NCBI RefSeq assembly: GCF_002929295.1
Contig: NZ_PJIM01000002.1
Span: forward strand, 578,191 to 642,190
Length of the DNA: 64,000 bases
Direction of reading: 5' to 3'
Source: Arthrobacter sp. SX1312
GTDB taxonomy: Bacteria > Actinomycetota > Actinomycetes > Actinomycetales > Micrococcaceae
In this document: positions 1 through 9,246 of the stretch, piece after piece
Layout: every line of letters begins with the position of its first letter
Numbering within the stretch: position 1 is the first letter of the stretch
Translations under genes and position numbers: made by a program
Notes under the pieces: model-generated
The model's database searches: none
The model's input: only the letters and a program-made list of their open reading frames with translations
What the model was told of the DNA's origin: nothing

Positions 1-77
1 CGGACGACAGGGCGGAATCCGGAGCCCCCATCGCCACGCGGCCGGCCGACTCGCCGAGCTCCCGTGAAAGGGTACTC

Positions 78-458
78 ATGTCAGCACCACGTCCCCCGTA
101 CATCCACGAGGTCATGATCGCCGCCGCGGATCTCGAGAACGCCGAGTTCGAGCGCGACCGCCTGGTGATCGCCTGCGGCGAGGCGATCCGGCAGGCTCTG
201 TCCACCGGTCTCACGCACGCCGAGATAGGGCTGGCGGCCAATCTGCCGGAGGTGGAGGTCAGGCGCCTCGCGGAGGCTCCTGGCTACGGTCCTGACGTCC
301 TCGGAGGCGTGGCCGGCTCGGCCCGGTCCGCCCAGGCCCAGGAAGCCTCGCTGATCAGCCTCGACCCGTCGCTCGTACGCGGGCTGCGCCACGACGGCGG
401 ACGGGCGTTCATCGACCTGACGGCGGGCGCGGCCGGGGGGCCGGATGCCGCCAGCTGA
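78..458 (+). CDS. Small hypothetical protein with helical, HTH-like core
   Basis: A 126-residue protein that I do not recognise. Residues about 15-70 are rich in Leu, Ala and charged residues and read like a short helix-turn-helix (…TGLTHAEIGLAANLPEVEVRRLA), so DNA binding is possible but unproven. The tail is Ala/Gly-rich and probably disordered. The ATG is preceded by GAAAGGG at SD distance. The last 14 nt overlap the isochorismatase-like gene, which suggests translational coupling. The gene is well supported by codon use and coupling; the function is not. Confidence 0.6.
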   Translation: MSAPRPPYIHEVMIAAADLENAEFERDRLVIACGEAIRQALSTGLTHAEIGLAANLPEVEVRRLAEAPGYGPDVLGGVAGSARSAQAQEASLISLDPSLVRGLRHDGGRAFIDLTAGAAGGPDAAS

Positions 459-1038
459 CGCGGGTCCCGGGGCCGGAAGAGGCGAGGGCAGAATCGCCCT
501 GCTGGTCATCGACATGCAGAACGCCTTCTTCGAGGACGAGACCCTCGCCAGGCAGCAGGAGGGCCTTGTCGCGGCCTGCAACGGGCTGATCGGTGCCGCG
601 CGGCGCGGAGGGGCCCCCGCGCTCGTGGTGCGCACCGAACACCTGCGGGACGGCTCGACGTGGACGCGGTCGATGCTCGACGACGGTCAGGGCTTCATCT
701 TCCGCGGCAGTCATCAGGCGGACGCCGTTGCAGGGCTGCGCGTGGACGGACTCGAGGTCGTGACGAAGTCCCGTGACAGCGCTTTCTTCGGCACCGATCT
801 TGCGCTGCGGCTCCGCGTTCTGGGCGTGGACCACCTCGTCCTCGCCGGTGTCTCGACGCACAGTTGCATCGCGCAGACGGGGGCCGACGCCTTCGCCCAC
901 GACTTCCAGGTCAGCTACGCCCTCGACGCGATCGGCAGCACGAACGAGCAGTACGCCGACGCGATGCTGGAGATCATCTCCGTGGGGTACCGTCAGTCCG
1001 TCCTCGGCCGAGTCGAGGCGGAGTCGCTGTTCGCGTGA
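445..1038 (+). CDS. Isochorismatase-family cysteine hydrolase
   Basis: A 197-residue soluble hydrolase of the isochorismatase/nicotinamidase superfamily. The family triad is visible: Asp23 in LLVIDMQNAF, Lys108 in VVTKSRDSAF and Cys141 in VSTHSCI. The length is typical for the family, which hydrolyses small amides or enol ethers (nicotinamide, isochorismate, ureido compounds). Nothing here fixes the substrate. The start overlaps the upstream small gene by 14 nt, so the two are probably cotranscribed. A strong hairpin 32 nt after the stop ends the unit. Confidence 0.88.
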   Translation: MPPADAGPGAGRGEGRIALLVIDMQNAFFEDETLARQQEGLVAACNGLIGAARRGGAPALVVRTEHLRDGSTWTRSMLDDGQGFIFRGSHQADAVAGLRVDGLEVVTKSRDSAFFGTDLALRLRVLGVDHLVLAGVSTHSCIAQTGADAFAHDFQVSYALDAIGSTNEQYADAMLEIISVGYRQSVLGRVEAESLFA

Positions 1039-1069
1039 TGCGCGAGCTGCGGCATCGGGGTGGAACGAC

Positions 1070-1106
1070 GACGGCGGTCACCGGAGAAGCTCCGGTGACC
1101 GCCGTC
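1070..1106. terminator. Bidirectional hairpin terminator
   Basis: A perfect 16-bp stem (1070-1085 with 1091-1106) and a GAAGC loop lie between two converging genes, the isochorismatase-like gene (+) and the DUF3618 gene (-). There is no long U-tract, as is common in GC-rich actinobacteria. Confidence 0.75.
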
Positions 1107-1119
1107 AATGCGTGGTGGA

Positions 1120-1848
1120 TCAGCGCTGCTGGACGTTCGACTTGGCATCCTGCGCGCTGCCCTTGACGTCACTGGCGGCCCGCTGGCCCTCACCCTTGAC
1201 GTCCTTGACGGCGTGCTGGCCCTCGTCCTTGACGGTCTGCACGGAATCGGCGGCCGATTCCTTCACGGACTGGACCGCTTCCTGCGCCGGCTCCCGGACC
1301 TCCTCGACGACCTGCTTAGCCGCCTCGGTGACCTTCTCCTTCAGGGGTGCAACCTGCTCCTTGAGCTGGGCGGCGGCCTGCTGCTCCTTCTGGCTGGCAG
1401 GGATGAGCGAGCCCACGAGGAGCCCGGCGCCGAAGGCGATCAGCCCCGCAGCGAGCGGGTTGCCCGCTGCCTTGTTCGAGATCTGGGCGGGTGCTCCCTG
1501 GACCGTGTGGCCGGCGTGCTGGAGCTTGTCCCGGGCGGAACCGGCTGCTGAGTGGGCGCTGCCGAGTCCGCTGTCGAAGCCGCTGCCGGTCTTGTCCTTG
1601 GCGTGTCCGGCCTTGTCCTTGACCGCCCCCGTCACGTCCTCGGCCTTGCCGAGCACGGAATCCTTGACGTCTTCGGCCTTGCCCATGACGGTCTCCTTCA
1701 CGTTGCTGAAGCTGTGCTTGACCTTGTCGGTCTGGCGCTGCGCGATGTTCGCGGGGTTCACCTTGTCGGCGATGGCGTCGACGTCCGTCCCCAATTCCTG
1801 GCGGGTGCGTTCGATATCTGCGCGGATCTCATCTGGCGTCTGGCTCAT
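1120..1848 (-). CDS. DUF3618 domain protein
   Basis: A 242-residue protein. The N-terminus has the DUF3618 signature (SQTPDEIRADIERTRQELGT). A long Ala/Lys/Glu/Val amphipathic repeat region follows, then a short hydrophobic segment near residues 135-150 (LAAGLIAFGAGLLVGSL), then a second charged helical repeat region. DUF3618 proteins are membrane-attached, function unknown, and often sit with holin-like and LEA-like genes, as here. It is the last gene of a three-gene operon; its ATG overlaps the upstream stop by 4 nt (ATGA). Confidence 0.85.
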   Translation of the reverse strand: MSQTPDEIRADIERTRQELGTDVDAIADKVNPANIAQRQTDKVKHSFSNVKETVMGKAEDVKDSVLGKAEDVTGAVKDKAGHAKDKTGSGFDSGLGSAHSAAGSARDKLQHAGHTVQGAPAQISNKAAGNPLAAGLIAFGAGLLVGSLIPASQKEQQAAAQLKEQVAPLKEKVTEAAKQVVEEVREPAQEAVQSVKESAADSVQTVKDEGQHAVKDVKGEGQRAASDVKGSAQDAKSNVQQR

Positions 1849-2297
1849 GGGGTGTGCTCACCTGGTTTCAGTGTCGGCGGAATCTCTTTGACGGTCTCCG
1901 CTGTCTGGGGGAGACCCTTGACCTGCTGCATTTCCTTCTTGCCCTTCATGGCGAGCACCGCGGCGACGATGCCCCAGAGGACGGCCACGATCACGGCGGC
2001 CCAGCCGAGCGGCATGAAGGCACCGAGGCCCCACATGAGGGCGAGGGACAGGAACAGGAGGACGAAGTGGCCTCCGACGGCTGCGCCGGCGAACATGCCT
2101 GCGCCCTTGCCGGCCTTCTTGGCCGACTCGGTGGCCTCGGCCTTGGCCAGGGCCACCTCCTGGCGCATGAGCTTGGAGAGATCCTTCGTCACCTCCCCGA
2201 GCAGCTCTCCTACCGACGCACTGGCGGAGCGCTGCTCGGCCTCGGTCGGCAGGGGTGCGGCGGCCTGATGGGCGCCACCGGTGTATGCCTCACTCAT
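1845..2297 (-). CDS. Holin-like (Actinobacterial holin-X/DUF1469) membrane protein
   Basis: A 150-residue protein with the phage holin superfamily pattern: a helical N-terminus (LLGEVTKDLSKLMRQEVALAKAEATESAKKAG) followed by two membrane segments in a hairpin around residues 68-118. Despite the family name, chromosomal members are not tied to phage; this one sits between DUF3618 and LEA-like genes. It overlaps both neighbours (1 nt upstream, 4 nt downstream), so all three are very likely one operon and one envelope-stress module. Confidence 0.82.
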   Translation of the reverse strand: MSEAYTGGAHQAAAPLPTEAEQRSASASVGELLGEVTKDLSKLMRQEVALAKAEATESAKKAGKGAGMFAGAAVGGHFVLLFLSLALMWGLGAFMPLGWAAVIVAVLWGIVAAVLAMKGKKEMQQVKGLPQTAETVKEIPPTLKPGEHTP

Positions 2298-3169
2298 CAG
2301 CGCAGGCCCCCGTCATTCGGCCGGGTGCCCACGGGAGGGGTGCCGGGCGCGATGGTGGGGTAGTCGTCCGTCGGGTCCACGAAGGCCGGGTTGGAGCCGG
2401 CGACGTGCTGTCCGCCCGTGGTCTCGGCGAAGCCCGCGGAGGCGGGGGTGCCGCTGTAGGCGTCGGAGCCGACCTGCGTGTACCCGGAGTATGTACCCGT
2501 CGTGGCGGTACCGGCGGACGAGGAGTCCCGGCCGGAGGTGCCGGCCGAACCGCTGTTGCCCTTGGCGCCGCGGGTCAGACGGCCGACGACGAGGCCGGTG
2601 CCTGCCGCGATGGCGAGGAAGGTCCCCGGCTTGCGCCGTGCGAACGCCTTGACGTCCTCGAGGATGTCGGAGGCGTCGCGGTTCTCGAGCCAGCTCGCCG
2701 CCGATCCCGTGCGCTGCGATGCCTGCTTGACGAGGTCCGACACGAAGTGGTTGTCCGACTTGTCGGCCATGGACTGCAGTTCGTCCGAGACGCCGCGAAT
2801 GCCCTCGGTGATCTTCTGCTGCTGGGTCCCGGCCTGGGACTTGACCTCGGAGGTCACGGTACCGAGGAGGTTCTTCGCCTGCGAGCCGACCTCGGCCGCG
2901 ACGTTCTTCGCTTCGGTGGCGGCGGTGCCGGCGACATCCTTGGCGTCGGCCGCGGCGGTGCCTGCGACGTTCTTCGCCGCTTCCTTGCCGTCCTGGCCTA
3001 CCTTCTTGGCCTGGTCCTTGGCCGCTGACTTCTTGGAGTCGTCGGAACCGGTGGTGCCACCGGAGAATTCTGTGCTGCCGAGCTCATGGGTGCTGAGGTC
3101 CGCGGTGGACGACTCAGGCCCGGTGGTGGAGGGAACCAGGGGATCCTGCGGCCAATTCTGCGTAGTCAT
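2297..3169 (-). CDS. LEA-like Ala/Lys-rich stress protein with C-proximal membrane segment
   Basis: A 290-residue protein. Residues about 45-130 are Ala/Lys/Val/Asp repeats (for example KEAAKNVAGTAAADAKDVAG) like late-embryogenesis-abundant or apolipophorin-type helices. A more ordered region and a hydrophobic stretch (FLAIAAGTGLVVGRLTRG) follow. The C-terminal 80 residues are Gly/Ser/Thr/Tyr-rich and probably disordered. LEA-like proteins are linked to desiccation and osmotic tolerance; that role is inferred here. It is the first gene of the operon with the holin-like and DUF3618 genes, transcribed away from the Mn-catalase across an intergenic region with two copies of the AAGYANNCTTAG element. 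Confidence 0.75.
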   Translation of the reverse strand: MTTQNWPQDPLVPSTTGPESSTADLSTHELGSTEFSGGTTGSDDSKKSAAKDQAKKVGQDGKEAAKNVAGTAAADAKDVAGTAATEAKNVAAEVGSQAKNLLGTVTSEVKSQAGTQQQKITEGIRGVSDELQSMADKSDNHFVSDLVKQASQRTGSAASWLENRDASDILEDVKAFARRKPGTFLAIAAGTGLVVGRLTRGAKGNSGSAGTSGRDSSSAGTATTGTYSGYTQVGSDAYSGTPASAGFAETTGGQHVAGSNPAFVDPTDDYPTIAPGTPPVGTRPNDGGLR

Positions 3170-3261
3170 GGTTGTTCCTTACGTTGATATTGCCGTTAAA
3201 GCGGATGCTCCATCGTGTTCTCGATGCGATGGTCCGGCAGTTCGTGCTGGACTTGTTCCCA

Positions 3262-3281
3262 AAGCTAAGCATGCTTAGCTT
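3262..3281. promoter_or_regulatory. 20-bp perfect palindrome AAGCTAAGCATGCTTAGCTT (stress-box copy 1)
   Basis: A perfect palindrome in the AT-richer region between the divergent LEA-like operon (start 3169) and the Mn-catalase (start 3449). Its core AAGCATGCTTAG matches the element found at 3324, 4965, 47773 and (minus strand) 52541. Because it is symmetric it could serve both directions. Confidence 0.6.
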
Positions 3282-3323
3282 CAATCTCGCAAGCTCTTTC
3301 TCCAGAAACTGCAAGATAAAAAC

Positions 3324-3335
3324 AAGTAGACTTAG
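3324..3335 (+). promoter_or_regulatory. AAGYANNCTTAG element (copy 2)
   Basis: AAGTAGACTTAG, 113 nt before the Mn-catalase GTG and 47 nt from the core of the palindrome at 3262-3281. It matches the consensus of the other copies at every defined position. Confidence 0.5.
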
Positions 3336-3448
3336 CATCTTACGGAACGAGCAGGCCTGCCGCTAGCGTCGACACGACAGGATCTCCAGCGGCCGCTTCC
3401 AGAAGGAGCGGAATCCCCCGGGGTCCCGACGCGGAGAGGAAAGCACCA

Positions 3449-4330
3449 GTGTTCTTCCACAAGCAAGAGCTCCAGTACAAAGCCACCCCCGACAAGCCCG
3501 ACGCGGTCTACGCCCGCAAGCTCCAGGAGGTTCTCGGGGGCCAGTACGGCGAGATCACCGTGGCCCTGCAGTACAGCTTCCAGGCCTGGAACGCGCACAT
3601 CCCCGGCAAGTACCGGGACCTCCTGTTCGGGATCGGCGCGGAGGAGTTCGGTCATGTCGAGATGCTCGCCACGATGATCGCCCAGCTCCTCGAGAAGGCG
3701 CCGCTCGGAATCACCGAGGACGCCGTTCAGTCCGACCCGGCCGTCGCGGCCGTTCTCGGTGGCACGGACATGCAGCACGCCATCGTCGCAGGCGCCGGGG
3801 CACGGCCGGTGGACAGCATGGGCAACCCGTGGCAGGGGAGCTATGTGACCGCCAGCGGCAATCTGCTCGCCGATTTCACGGCCAACGCGAACGCCGAGAT
3901 GCAGGGCCGGCTCCAGGTGGCGCGCCTGTATCACATGACCGACGACCACGGGATCCGGGACATGCTGTCCTTCCTGCTCGCCCGCGACACCATGCACCAG
4001 AACCAGTGGCTGGCTGCGGCCCGGGAACTGCAGGAGTCCAAGATGGAGGAGCTGCCCGTGCCGAGCAACTTCCCCCTCAAGAAGGAAGAGCGGAGCGTCG
4101 CCTACCAGTACCTGAATTTCTCCGACGGCAAGGCGGCATCCACGGGCAGCTGGGCCTCCGGCCCCACGCCGGACGGCAAAGGTGAGTTCACCTACCACGA
4201 CGGCCCGACGACGAGTGCTCCCATGCCGCCGGCCACCCACCCCGATGCGCGGTTCTACGGGACCACCGAGATCCCGAATACCGTCGAGAAGATGGCGGGC
4301 ACCCTGCAGGACAAACTGAACCGCGAATAG
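3449..4330 (+). CDS. Manganese catalase
   Basis: A 293-residue non-heme dimanganese catalase, which breaks down hydrogen peroxide in the cytoplasm. The expected metal ligands of the four-helix bundle can be read: Glu35 (QYGEITVALQY), Glu66 and His69 (GAEEFGHVEM), Glu150 (ANAEMQGRL) and His183 (ARDTMHQNQW). The GTG start has a good SD (GGAGAGGAAAG) and gives the conserved MFFHK N-terminus, which supports it. It is divergent from the LEA-like operon with two AAGYANNCTTAG elements between them, and is followed by DUF4383 on the same strand. A second, distant Mn-catalase lies at 27260-28213. Confidence 0.95.
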   Translation: MFFHKQELQYKATPDKPDAVYARKLQEVLGGQYGEITVALQYSFQAWNAHIPGKYRDLLFGIGAEEFGHVEMLATMIAQLLEKAPLGITEDAVQSDPAVAAVLGGTDMQHAIVAGAGARPVDSMGNPWQGSYVTASGNLLADFTANANAEMQGRLQVARLYHMTDDHGIRDMLSFLLARDTMHQNQWLAAARELQESKMEELPVPSNFPLKKEERSVAYQYLNFSDGKAASTGSWASGPTPDGKGEFTYHDGPTTSAPMPPATHPDARFYGTTEIPNTVEKMAGTLQDKLNRE

Positions 4331-4362
4331 CCTTTCGCGGGCTACCGAGAGAGGGCAGTCTC

Positions 4363-4824
4363 ATGACGAACACGAACAACCGCACGGTGGATGGTGGTCG
4401 TACCACCCTGCAGCGCGCCGCCCAGGCGGTGGGCGTCGTCTTCCTGTTGGTCGGAATCCTGGGCTTCATCCCTGGGATCACCTCCAACTACAGCAGCATG
4501 GCGTTCGCAGGACACCAGTCCGAGGCGCTGCTGCTCGGCATCTTCCAGGTGTCGATCCTCCACAACATCGTCCACCTGCTCTTCGGTGTCGCCGGCCTGG
4601 CGATGGCGAAGACCGTCTCGGGCGCCCGCGCCTACCTGCTGGGTGGTGGCGTGATCTACGCGATCCTGTGGATCTACGGACTGATCATCGACCAGCAGTC
4701 GGCAGCGAACTTCGTTCCGGTGAACGATGCCGACAACTGGCTCCACCTCGTGCTCGCGATCGGCATGATCGCCCTCGGGCTGATCCTCAGCCGCGACACC
4801 TCGAGGAGCGCGAACCGCGCCTGA
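4363..4824 (+). CDS. DUF4383 family membrane protein
   Basis: A 153-residue protein with four predicted membrane helices (about residues 20-40, 57-82, 88-108 and 125-145). The HNIVHLLFG motif in the second helix and a Trp-His pair (NWLHLVLAIGM) in the last loop are typical of DUF4383. Function unknown. It lies 32 nt after the Mn-catalase, so the two are probably cotranscribed. SD GAGAGAGGGC. Confidence 0.88.
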   Translation: MTNTNNRTVDGGRTTLQRAAQAVGVVFLLVGILGFIPGITSNYSSMAFAGHQSEALLLGIFQVSILHNIVHLLFGVAGLAMAKTVSGARAYLLGGGVIYAILWIYGLIIDQQSAANFVPVNDADNWLHLVLAIGMIALGLILSRDTSRSANRA

Positions 4825-4964
4825 CCGGGTTCTTCCACGGGGAGGAGCCCCACGCGCTGAGTGAATGACCGACGACACCGGATCGGCGGGTGCCTACGGG
4901 CGCCGACCGACCCGGCGTCGTCGTGCGGTGGCACGTGCCGCGGGTGCCCCCGACCGCAGACGCG

Positions 4965-4976
4965 AAGTATGCTTAG
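4965..4976 (+). promoter_or_regulatory. AAGYANNCTTAG element (copy 3)
   Basis: AAGTATGCTTAG ends 49 nt before the ATG of the diiron-fold gene at 5026. This spacing nearly equals that of the copies before the WGxxGxxG gene (44 nt) and the FAD/Rieske gene (42 nt), suggesting a promoter element rather than chance. Confidence 0.5.
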
Positions 4977-5025
4977 TATCGCGGCCCGGATCAGTGGGCG
5001 CGTCCGCCCACAGAAGAGGTCCTTC

Positions 5026-6057
5026 ATGAAGCAGCCCTCCCCGCGCGGAGAACTCAGCGCCCTCCTCCTGTCCGTCATCGCAGGATCCGTGGCGTCCGCA
5101 CAGGATGCCCTTCCCCGACTCGACGCGCTCACCGGGGAGTCGATCTCCCGGACGCCGGACATCCTGCACGACGACGACCTCCAGCTCGCACTCTTCTGCC
5201 TGTACGAGCTGCACTACAGCGGCGTCGACGGGGCGGGTGACGACTGGGAGTGGGACCCGGACCTCCTGCGGATCCGGCACCGCATCGAGGCCGCCTTCGA
5301 ACAGAGGGTCCGCGACGAGACCGTCGTCCCCGCCTTGCCCGAGCCCACGAGCGAAGCGGTCTGCGCGGAGCTGTTCCGGCTGACCGGCGAGGACGGTGGG
5401 CCCAGCATGTCCCGTTTCGTCGCGAAGTCCGCGACGGACGACCAGCTGCGGGAGTTCCTCGTGCACAAGTCCGTCAACCAGCTGAGGGAAGCAGATCCGC
5501 ACACCTTCGCGATCCCGCGGCTGTCCGGACGCTCGAAGGCCGCGATGGTGGAGATCCAGGCGGACGAGTACGGCAACGGACTGCCGGCCCGGATGCACTC
5601 CGCGCTCTACGCCCGGACGATGCGCGAACTCGGCATGGACGACGCCTACGGTGGCTACCTCGACGCCGTCCCGGCGATTACGCTGGCCGTCAACAACCTG
5701 ATGTCCCTGTTCGGCCTCCACCGCCGCCTCCGGGGTGCGATCGTGGGGCACCTCGCCGCCTACGAGATGACCTCGTCCCAGCCCAACCGCCTGTACTCAC
5801 GGGGCTTCAAGCGCCACGGGTACGGCCCCGACGTCACGGAATACTTCGACGAGCACGTCGAGGCCGACGCCGTCCACGAGCAGATCGCCGGGCGGGACAT
5901 GGCCGGCGGGCTCGTCGAGTCCGATCCGCGCCTGCTCGAGGACGTCCTGTTCGGGGCTGCCGCGGGTCTCGCGATCGACACCCTCATGACGGTGCACATC
6001 ATGGAGTCCTGGGAAGCCGGGCGATCCTCGCTGCGTGCCTCGGACGTGGCCGCCTGA
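5026..6057 (+). CDS. Iron-containing redox enzyme family protein (heme-oxygenase-like diiron fold)
   Basis: A 343-residue helical protein resembling the heme-oxygenase-like diiron oxidase/oxygenase (HDO) superfamily. Candidate metal ligands are Glu/Asp/His residues in [11 protein letters not shown] and in [16 protein letters not shown], near the family's usual EX6H spacing. The reading frame is open from 4861, but the ATG at 5026 follows AGAAGAGG at SD distance and starts where family similarity begins, so I use it. The reaction is unknown. The stop overlaps the CDGSH gene by 1 nt (TGATG), so an iron-sulfur partner is made with it. Confidence 0.82.
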   Translation: MKQPSPRGELSALLLSVIAGSVASAQDALPRLDALTGESISRTPDILHDDDLQLALFCLYELHYSGVDGAGDDWEWDPDLLRIRHRIEAAFEQRVRDETVVPALPEPTSEAVCAELFRLTGEDGGPSMSRFVAKSATDDQLREFLVHKSVNQLREADPHTFAIPRLSGRSKAAMVEIQADEYGNGLPARMHSALYARTMRELGMDDAYGGYLDAVPAITLAVNNLMSLFGLHRRLRGAIVGHLAAYEMTSSQPNRLYSRGFKRHGYGPDVTEYFDEHVEADAVHEQIAGRDMAGGLVESDPRLLEDVLFGAAAGLAIDTLMTVHIMESWEAGRSSLRASDVAA

Positions 6058-6335
6058 TGGGCGTGGACAGGGTCGCGGACCAGCAGGATACCGAGGGCGC
6101 CCAGGAAGCACGCGCCGGCCACCCGCTGAACTCGGGGTCCGCCGCGCCCGTGTCCGTCGTGGCGTGTCCCGACGGACCGCTGCTCGTCCGCGGCGACTTC
6201 ACGCTCCTCGGCGCCGACGGGGAGGAACTGCCCCGGACCCGGCGCACCGTGGCCCTCTGCCGGTGCGGTGCTTCCGTGCTCAAACCCTACTGCGACGGCT
6301 CCCACAAGCTGATCGGCTTCCGCTCCGAGCCCTGA
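6057..6335 (+). CDS. CDGSH iron-sulfur domain protein
   Basis: A 92-residue protein whose C-terminal half is a CDGSH domain: [19 protein letters not shown] contains the three Cys and one His that hold a labile [2Fe-2S] cluster. About 50 residues before it have no recognisable motif. The start is the ATG that overlaps the upstream stop (TGATG). Coupling to the diiron-fold gene suggests electron transfer or iron handling for that enzyme, which is inferred from context. The exact partner reaction is unknown. Confidence 0.88.
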   Translation: MGVDRVADQQDTEGAQEARAGHPLNSGSAAPVSVVACPDGPLLVRGDFTLLGADGEELPRTRRTVALCRCGASVLKPYCDGSHKLIGFRSEP

Positions 6336-6418
6336 TGCGCGTCCGTCCCGCGCGCCGCCGCGGATGGACGATCCCGACATGTGCGGCATGCTGGTGGGAA
6401 CACCGAGAGGGGCCAGGC

Positions 6419-7174
6419 ATGGCGATCGACCTGAACAGCGACGTCGGAGAATCCTTCGGCAACTGGTCGTCGGGCGACGACGCGCGCATCATCGAGTCGG
6501 TCTCGAGCGTGAACGTGGCCTGCGGTTTCCACGCCGGGGACCCCATCGGGATCCGTGCCACCTGCGCGTCGGCGGCCGGGGCCGGGGTGACGGTGGGCGC
6601 GCACCCCGGTTACCGGGATCTCGCCGGCTTCGGCCGCCGCTTCATGGACGTCGATCCTCGTGAACTGACCGACGACGTCGTCTACCAGATCGGGGCCCTG
6701 CAGGCCCTCGCACGGGCCGCCGGGACGAGCGTGCGCTACGTCAAACCACACGGTGCCCTCTACACCACGATCGCCGTCCACGAGCCCCAGGCCCGCGCCG
6801 TGGTCCGGGCCGTCCGTGACGTCGATGACACCCTGCCGCTGCTGGTCCTGCCGAACAGCGTGATCGAGGCCGAGGCACGCGCGGCAGGGCTCCGCACGGT
6901 CGCCGAGGCGTTCGCGGACCGCGCCTACACGCCCGACGGCAAGCTGGTGCCGCGGCGCGAACCGGGAGCGGTGCTGGACGAGGAGGCCGACGTCGTCGCG
7001 CATGTCCTGCGCCTGGCCACCGACGGCGAGGCCGTGGCCGTGGACGGCAGCCGGATCGCGATCACCGTGGAGAGCATTTGCGTGCACGGGGACACCCCGG
7101 GCGCCGCCAGTATGGCCGCAGCGGTCCGGCGGGCCCTTGATGCCGCCGGCGTGACGGTCGGTGCGTTCGCCTGA
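6419..7174 (+). CDS. pxpA: 5-oxoprolinase subunit PxpA (LamB/YcsF family)
   Basis: A 251-residue protein of the LamB/YcsF family, subunit A of ATP-dependent 5-oxoprolinase, which opens pyroglutamate to glutamate. Typical blocks are [14 protein letters not shown] at the N-terminus, [38 protein letters not shown] and ICVHGDTP near the C-terminus. Length is normal. The ATG at 6419 follows GAGAGGGGCC. It overlaps the fused pxpBC gene by 14 nt, giving all three subunits in a two-gene operon. Confidence 0.95.
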   Translation: MAIDLNSDVGESFGNWSSGDDARIIESVSSVNVACGFHAGDPIGIRATCASAAGAGVTVGAHPGYRDLAGFGRRFMDVDPRELTDDVVYQIGALQALARAAGTSVRYVKPHGALYTTIAVHEPQARAVVRAVRDVDDTLPLLVLPNSVIEAEARAAGLRTVAEAFADRAYTPDGKLVPRREPGAVLDEEADVVAHVLRLATDGEAVAVDGSRIAITVESICVHGDTPGAASMAAAVRRALDAAGVTVGAFA

Positions 7175-8777
7175 CACCGCCGGCCCCGGATGGCCGGCCG
7201 ACCTGACCCTGAGGCCCGTGGGCGACCGCGCCGTGCTCGCCGAACTGCCGGGCCTGCCGGAGGTCCTCAGCCTGCAGGCCCACCTGCGGGACCACCCGGT
7301 CGAGGGCCAGGTGGACGTGGTCGCCGCGGCGCGCACCGTGCTCGTCACCGTGCGCGAGGCCCGGCAGCTGGACGCCCTCACGACCCGGCTCCGCACGCCC
7401 GGCCCGGTCGTTCCGGCCACCCGGGAGGATGGGCTCGTCACCATCGAGGTCCAGTACGACGGCGCCGACCTCGCCGGCGTCGCTGCCCTGACGGGTTTGA
7501 GCGTCGACGCGCTGATCACCGCCCACACGGGGACGCCGTGGTTCGCGGCGTTCGGGGGCTTCGCACCCGGCTTCGCGTACCTCACCGGAGGCGACCCCAG
7601 GCTGGAGGTCCCCCGGCGGGACGTGCCGCGGACGGTGGTGCCGGCCGGCGCGGTCGCGCTCGCCGGAACGTTCTCGGCCGTGTATCCGCGGGAGTCCCCC
7701 GGCGGCTGGCAGCTGATCGGCCGCACGGACGCCGTGCTGTGGGACACGCATCGGGACCCTCCCGCACTCCTCAACCAGGGCACGCGGGTCCGCTTCACGG
7801 CGGTCCGGGAAGTGGTCGAGCTGGGCGCCGTCCGCAGGGCCGGCGGAGCCAGGAGTCAGGGGAGTCGGGTGCCGGCGGAGGAGCGCATGCGTCCCCGCGC
7901 GGAGGCGCCCGCGGGGCTGACCGTCGTCGACCCCGGCCTTTCCAGCACGCTGCAGGACCTGGGACGGCCCGGGCTGATGGGCCTCGGGATCGCCGGGGCC
8001 GGAGCGCTGGACCGCGCCGCGCTCCGCCAGGCGAACAGGCTGGTGGGCAACCCGGCGGGAGCGGCCGGGGTCGAGACGCTCCATGGGGGACTCGCGGTCG
8101 AGGCGGGGGAGGACCACGTGCTCGCCGTCACGGGCGCCGACGTCGGCCTGCTCATCTCCTCGCCGGACGGACGGGAGCGCGAGCCGGCCCTGTGCGCGCC
8201 CTTCCTCCTGCGGGCGGGCGAGGTGCTCCGGCAGTCCGCGCCCGCGACCGGCCTGTACGCCTACACCGCCGTGCGGGGCGGGTTCGGGGCCGAGGCGGTC
8301 CTCGGCAGCCGGTCGACCGACTCGATGTCGGGCCTCGGGCCGCCCGCGCTCGCGCGGGGCACACGGTTGCCGGTGGACACCCCCGTGCCAGGGTCGACGG
8401 TCGGGAATCCGGAGGTTCCCCGTCGATCGGTCACACCGGAGATCCTGCGGGTGGTGTCCGGCCCGCGGGACGACTGGTTCGACGCCGGCCTCGCGGGCCT
8501 GTGCGCCCCGTCGTGGACGGTGACGGCCCGGTCCAACAGGATAGGCCTGCGCCTCGACGGGCCCGCGCTGACGCGGCGTCTCGGGGGGGAGCTGCCGAGC
8601 GAAGGCACCGTGCGTGGTGCGCTGCAGGTGCCGCCGTCGGGGCTGCCGGTGCTGTTCCTCGCCGACCACCCGGTCACGGGCGGCTACCCGGTGATCGCCG
8701 TCGTCGTCCCCGAGGACCTGGACCGGGCTGCGCAGCTCCCTCCGGGATCCCCGGTCCGCTTCCGGAGGTTCCACTGA
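7161..8777 (+). CDS. pxpBC: Fused 5-oxoprolinase subunits PxpB-PxpC
   Basis: A 538-residue fusion. Residues about 15-215 are the PxpB/KipI (allophanate hydrolase subunit 1) domain, with [20 protein letters not shown] and [19 protein letters not shown]. Residues about 250-535 are the PxpC/KipA (subunit 2) domain, with [32 protein letters not shown] and a C-terminal [13 protein letters not shown]. Together with PxpA it makes 5-oxoprolinase. The usual split genes are joined here by an Arg/Ala/Gly-rich linker near 215-250. The GTG start lies inside the end of pxpA, so translation is coupled. Confidence 0.93.
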   Translation: MRSPDTAGPGWPADLTLRPVGDRAVLAELPGLPEVLSLQAHLRDHPVEGQVDVVAAARTVLVTVREARQLDALTTRLRTPGPVVPATREDGLVTIEVQYDGADLAGVAALTGLSVDALITAHTGTPWFAAFGGFAPGFAYLTGGDPRLEVPRRDVPRTVVPAGAVALAGTFSAVYPRESPGGWQLIGRTDAVLWDTHRDPPALLNQGTRVRFTAVREVVELGAVRRAGGARSQGSRVPAEERMRPRAEAPAGLTVVDPGLSSTLQDLGRPGLMGLGIAGAGALDRAALRQANRLVGNPAGAAGVETLHGGLAVEAGEDHVLAVTGADVGLLISSPDGREREPALCAPFLLRAGEVLRQSAPATGLYAYTAVRGGFGAEAVLGSRSTDSMSGLGPPALARGTRLPVDTPVPGSTVGNPEVPRRSVTPEILRVVSGPRDDWFDAGLAGLCAPSWTVTARSNRIGLRLDGPALTRRLGGELPSEGTVRGALQVPPSGLPVLFLADHPVTGGYPVIAVVVPEDLDRAAQLPPGSPVRFRRFH

Positions 8778-8873
8778 CGGAATCCCCTGCACATGGAGTT
8801 TCGCTGAACGAAATCCAGGTGAAACCCCCGGCCCGTAGCGTTGGACCGCACACCACTTCCACAGGAGGCCGCC

Positions 8874-9239
8874 GTGCAGACGCTGAGGATCAGACAGGTT
8901 CCCTGGAGCAATCCCGTCGGTCGGGGGCTGCGGGAGGCCTTACGCGCGGAGACCGACCGCGGGCGGGTGTCATCCTCCTCCGCAGGGACGGAGGACGACG
9001 GCGCGGGTGTCGTCGTCTTCCTGATCGTCTACGAACGGGCCACCGGAGCGCCGGTCGGCTGCGGCGGCCTGCGGCGGGGCGCTGATGGAAGCACGGGCGT
9101 CGAGCACCTCTACGTGCTCCCGTACGCGCGTTGGTCAGGAGTGTCCTACGCCATCACCGAGGCACTGGCCTCCTGGGCGCTGGAGCACGGCGTCCGTCCC
9201 GAGGGCTCCCTCACACGGCCAGGAATTCTGCGCCCCTAG
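8874..9239 (+). CDS. GNAT-like acetyltransferase, short
   Basis: A 121-residue protein starting at a GTG after a clear AGGAGG. The middle (VVVFLIVYERATGAPVGCGGLRR) and the next block (GVEHLYVLPYARWSGVSYAITEALASWALEHG) follow the beta-strand/acyl-CoA-loop/helix order of GNAT acetyltransferases. The usual R/Q-x-x-G-x-G/A pyrophosphate loop is degenerate (YARWSGVSYA), and the protein is shorter than typical members, so activity is uncertain. It is a single-gene unit closed by a strong hairpin. Confidence 0.55.
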   Translation: MQTLRIRQVPWSNPVGRGLREALRAETDRGRVSSSSAGTEDDGAGVVVFLIVYERATGAPVGCGGLRRGADGSTGVEHLYVLPYARWSGVSYAITEALASWALEHGVRPEGSLTRPGILRP

Positions 9240-9246
9240 GGGGATC

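Noticed and set aside
1845-2297. The holin-like gene as a sign of prophage
   Set aside because: No lysin, integrase or structural phage gene is near, and this holin-like family is common in actinobacterial stress operons.
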